Below, in pieces: positions 63,311-64,000 of a stretch of 64,000 nucleotides of DNA. Each line of letters starts with the position of its first letter. Position 1 is the first letter of the stretch. Both the position numbers and the translations under genes were made by a program. Below the pieces are notes generated by a model, which did not search any database, was not told the origin of the DNA, and saw nothing but the letters and a program-made list of their open reading frames with translations. The stretch is from CAVPTL01 sp963794415. Lineage in GTDB: Bacteria > Actinomycetota > Thermoleophilia > Gaiellales > JAICJC01. The DNA lies in the NCBI GenBank assembly GCA_963794415.1, contig CAWCDI010000001.1:1736001-1800000 (forward strand), read 5' to 3'.

Positions 63311-64000
63311 GTGCAACTGTTCGGAGAGCACGAGCAGGTGATGATCTGCCATGACCCGGCGGCGGGACTGCGCGCGATCATAGCCGTTCACAACACGGTG
63401 CTCGGCCCCGGGCTCGGCGGGATCCGCATGTGGCCGTTCGCCTCCGACGAGCAGGCCCTCACCGACGTGCTTCGGCTCTCGCGCGGCATGACGTACAAGA
63501 ACTCGCTCGCCGGCCTCCCGCTGGGCGGCGGCAAGACTGTGGTGCTGGGCGACTCCCGCACGCAGAAGACGCCCCAGCTCTTCCGCGCGCTCGGCAGGTT
63601 CATCGACTCGCTCGGCGGCCGCTACCTCGCCGCGGAGGACGTCGGCACCGACACCACGGATGCCGCGGAGGTCGCCCGCGAGACCACCTACATCACCGGG
63701 CTGCCCGAGCAGATGGGCGGCTCGGGCGATCCCTCGCCGATGACTGCCTGGGGCGTGGTGGTCGGGATGCGCGCGGCACTCCGCGAGGCCGGGCTGAACC
63801 CGGGGTTCGAGGGCGTCTCGGTGGTCGTGCAGGGCGCCGGGCACGTGGGCGCCGCGGTGGCGCGCCATCTGCTCGACGGCAGGGGCGCATGTCACCGTGT
63901 CGGACATCCACGCCGACCGGGTCGAGCCGCTGCGCGCGGCCGGCGCCCGGGTGGCCGACCCGGCCGATGCGCACGCCGTCGAGTGCGACGTGCTGTCCCC
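63311..64000 (+). CDS. Glu/Leu/Phe/Val dehydrogenase, probable leucine dehydrogenase (3' truncated, frame break at about 63885)
   Basis: About 229 residues before the window ends. The N-terminus VQLFGEHEQVMICHDPAAGL and LGPGLGGIRMWPFASDEQAL are typical of leucine/phenylalanine dehydrogenases. The catalytic Lys lies in SRGMTYKNSLAGLPLGGGKT, followed by YLAAEDVGTDTTDAAEVARE and the NAD fold VSVVVQGAGHVGAAVARHLL. An indel in GGCAGGGGCGCATG moves the frame so that HVTVSDIHADRVEPL continues in another phase. The enzyme reversibly deaminates branched-chain or aromatic amino acids. Confidence 0.87.
   Translation, partial: MQLFGEHEQVMICHDPAAGLRAIIAVHNTVLGPGLGGIRMWPFASDEQALTDVLRLSRGMTYKNSLAGLPLGGGKTVVLGDSRTQKTPQLFRALGRFIDSLGGRYLAAEDVGTDTTDAAEVARETTYITGLPEQMGGSGDPSPMTAWGVVVGMRAALREAGLNPGFEGVSVVVQGAGHVGAAVARHLLDGRGACHRVGHPRRPGRAAARGRRPGGRPGRCARRRVRRAVP

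Overview
The window is a very gene-dense stretch of a high-GC bacterial chromosome with no gap above 300 bases, no rRNA, no CRISPR array and no recognisable insertion sequence or prophage. The gene content points to a deep-branching actinobacterium. The evidence is an HspR-type dnaK-grpE-dnaJ-hspR-clpB operon, inositol-1-phosphate synthase next to a CDP-alcohol phosphatidyltransferase and a PimA-like glycosyltransferase, LCP proteins, frequent GTG/TTG starts, and many start codons placed 6-7 nt after a -10 box with no room for a leader. A Thermoleophilia-like lineage (Gaiellales/Solirubrobacterales) is my best guess, but this is inference from gene content and not a phylogeny.

Layout. 1-1.8 kb: end of a membrane protein, an M20 peptidase and a small unknown protein. 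1.75-11.8 kb, mainly minus strand: a housekeeping run pth-rplY-prs-glmU-tRNA-Gln-(membrane protein)-ispE-rsmA-tatD-metG, then an oppositely oriented AbrB-type regulator, rsmI and a ROK kinase. As I recall the Bacillus map, this is nearly the order of the B. subtilis yabC-abrB-metS...ctc-pth region. 11.8-15.3 kb: an LCP protein, an ECF sigma factor with a membrane-anchored partner, and a FmdB-type zinc ribbon protein. 15.4-18.9 kb: GT4, a polysaccharide deacetylase fused to a flippase-like membrane domain, and a lipoprotein that seems to start at ATC. 18.9-28.8 kb: lysA, a phosphodiesterase, a polysaccharide flippase, UDP-sulfoquinovose synthase, a DUF2304-GT2 fusion, a bicupin, a methyltransferase and an epimerase operon. 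28.8-31.7 kb: psuG, a PQQ-type beta-propeller protein and a membrane protein. 31.7-38.3 kb: the chaperone operon. 38.4-43.9 kb: moaA, then a probable inositol phospholipid locus (PAP2/Aur1-like, phosphatidyltransferase, ino1, PimA-like GT4, PHP hydrolase). 43.9-52.4 kb: a secreted lectin-like protein, a degenerate UDG-fold protein, a presenilin-like membrane protein, an S53 peptidase, an RNA uracil methyltransferase, an M3-like metallopeptidase, DUF1707 and MarR proteins. 52.4-62.9 kb: cell-envelope glycan genes (two GT-C proteins, GT2, RmlB-like, ATP-grasp, DegT aminotransferase, flippase-like), argF and a 5'-3' exonuclease. The window ends inside a Leu/Glu/Phe dehydrogenase.

Two observations cut across the annotation. 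First, at least a dozen transcription units begin with a TAnnnT hexamer followed by 6-7 nt and then directly ATG or GTG, several of them as overlapping divergent pairs, so leaderless transcription looks like the default here. Second, reading frames are broken by single-base G/C gains or losses, about 20 of them packed between 56.88 and 60.46 kb and a few elsewhere (30.7, 40.0, 43.3, 46.2, 63.9 kb). Catalytic motifs are intact on both sides of each break, so I treat these as sequence errors and not as pseudogenes.

The most promising biology is in the glycan and lipid loci: the deacetylase-flippase fusion, sulfoquinovose synthesis beside glycan-export genes rather than the usual lipid partner, the inositol-lipid locus with an unexpected PHP hydrolase, and the small presenilin-like putative intramembrane protease.
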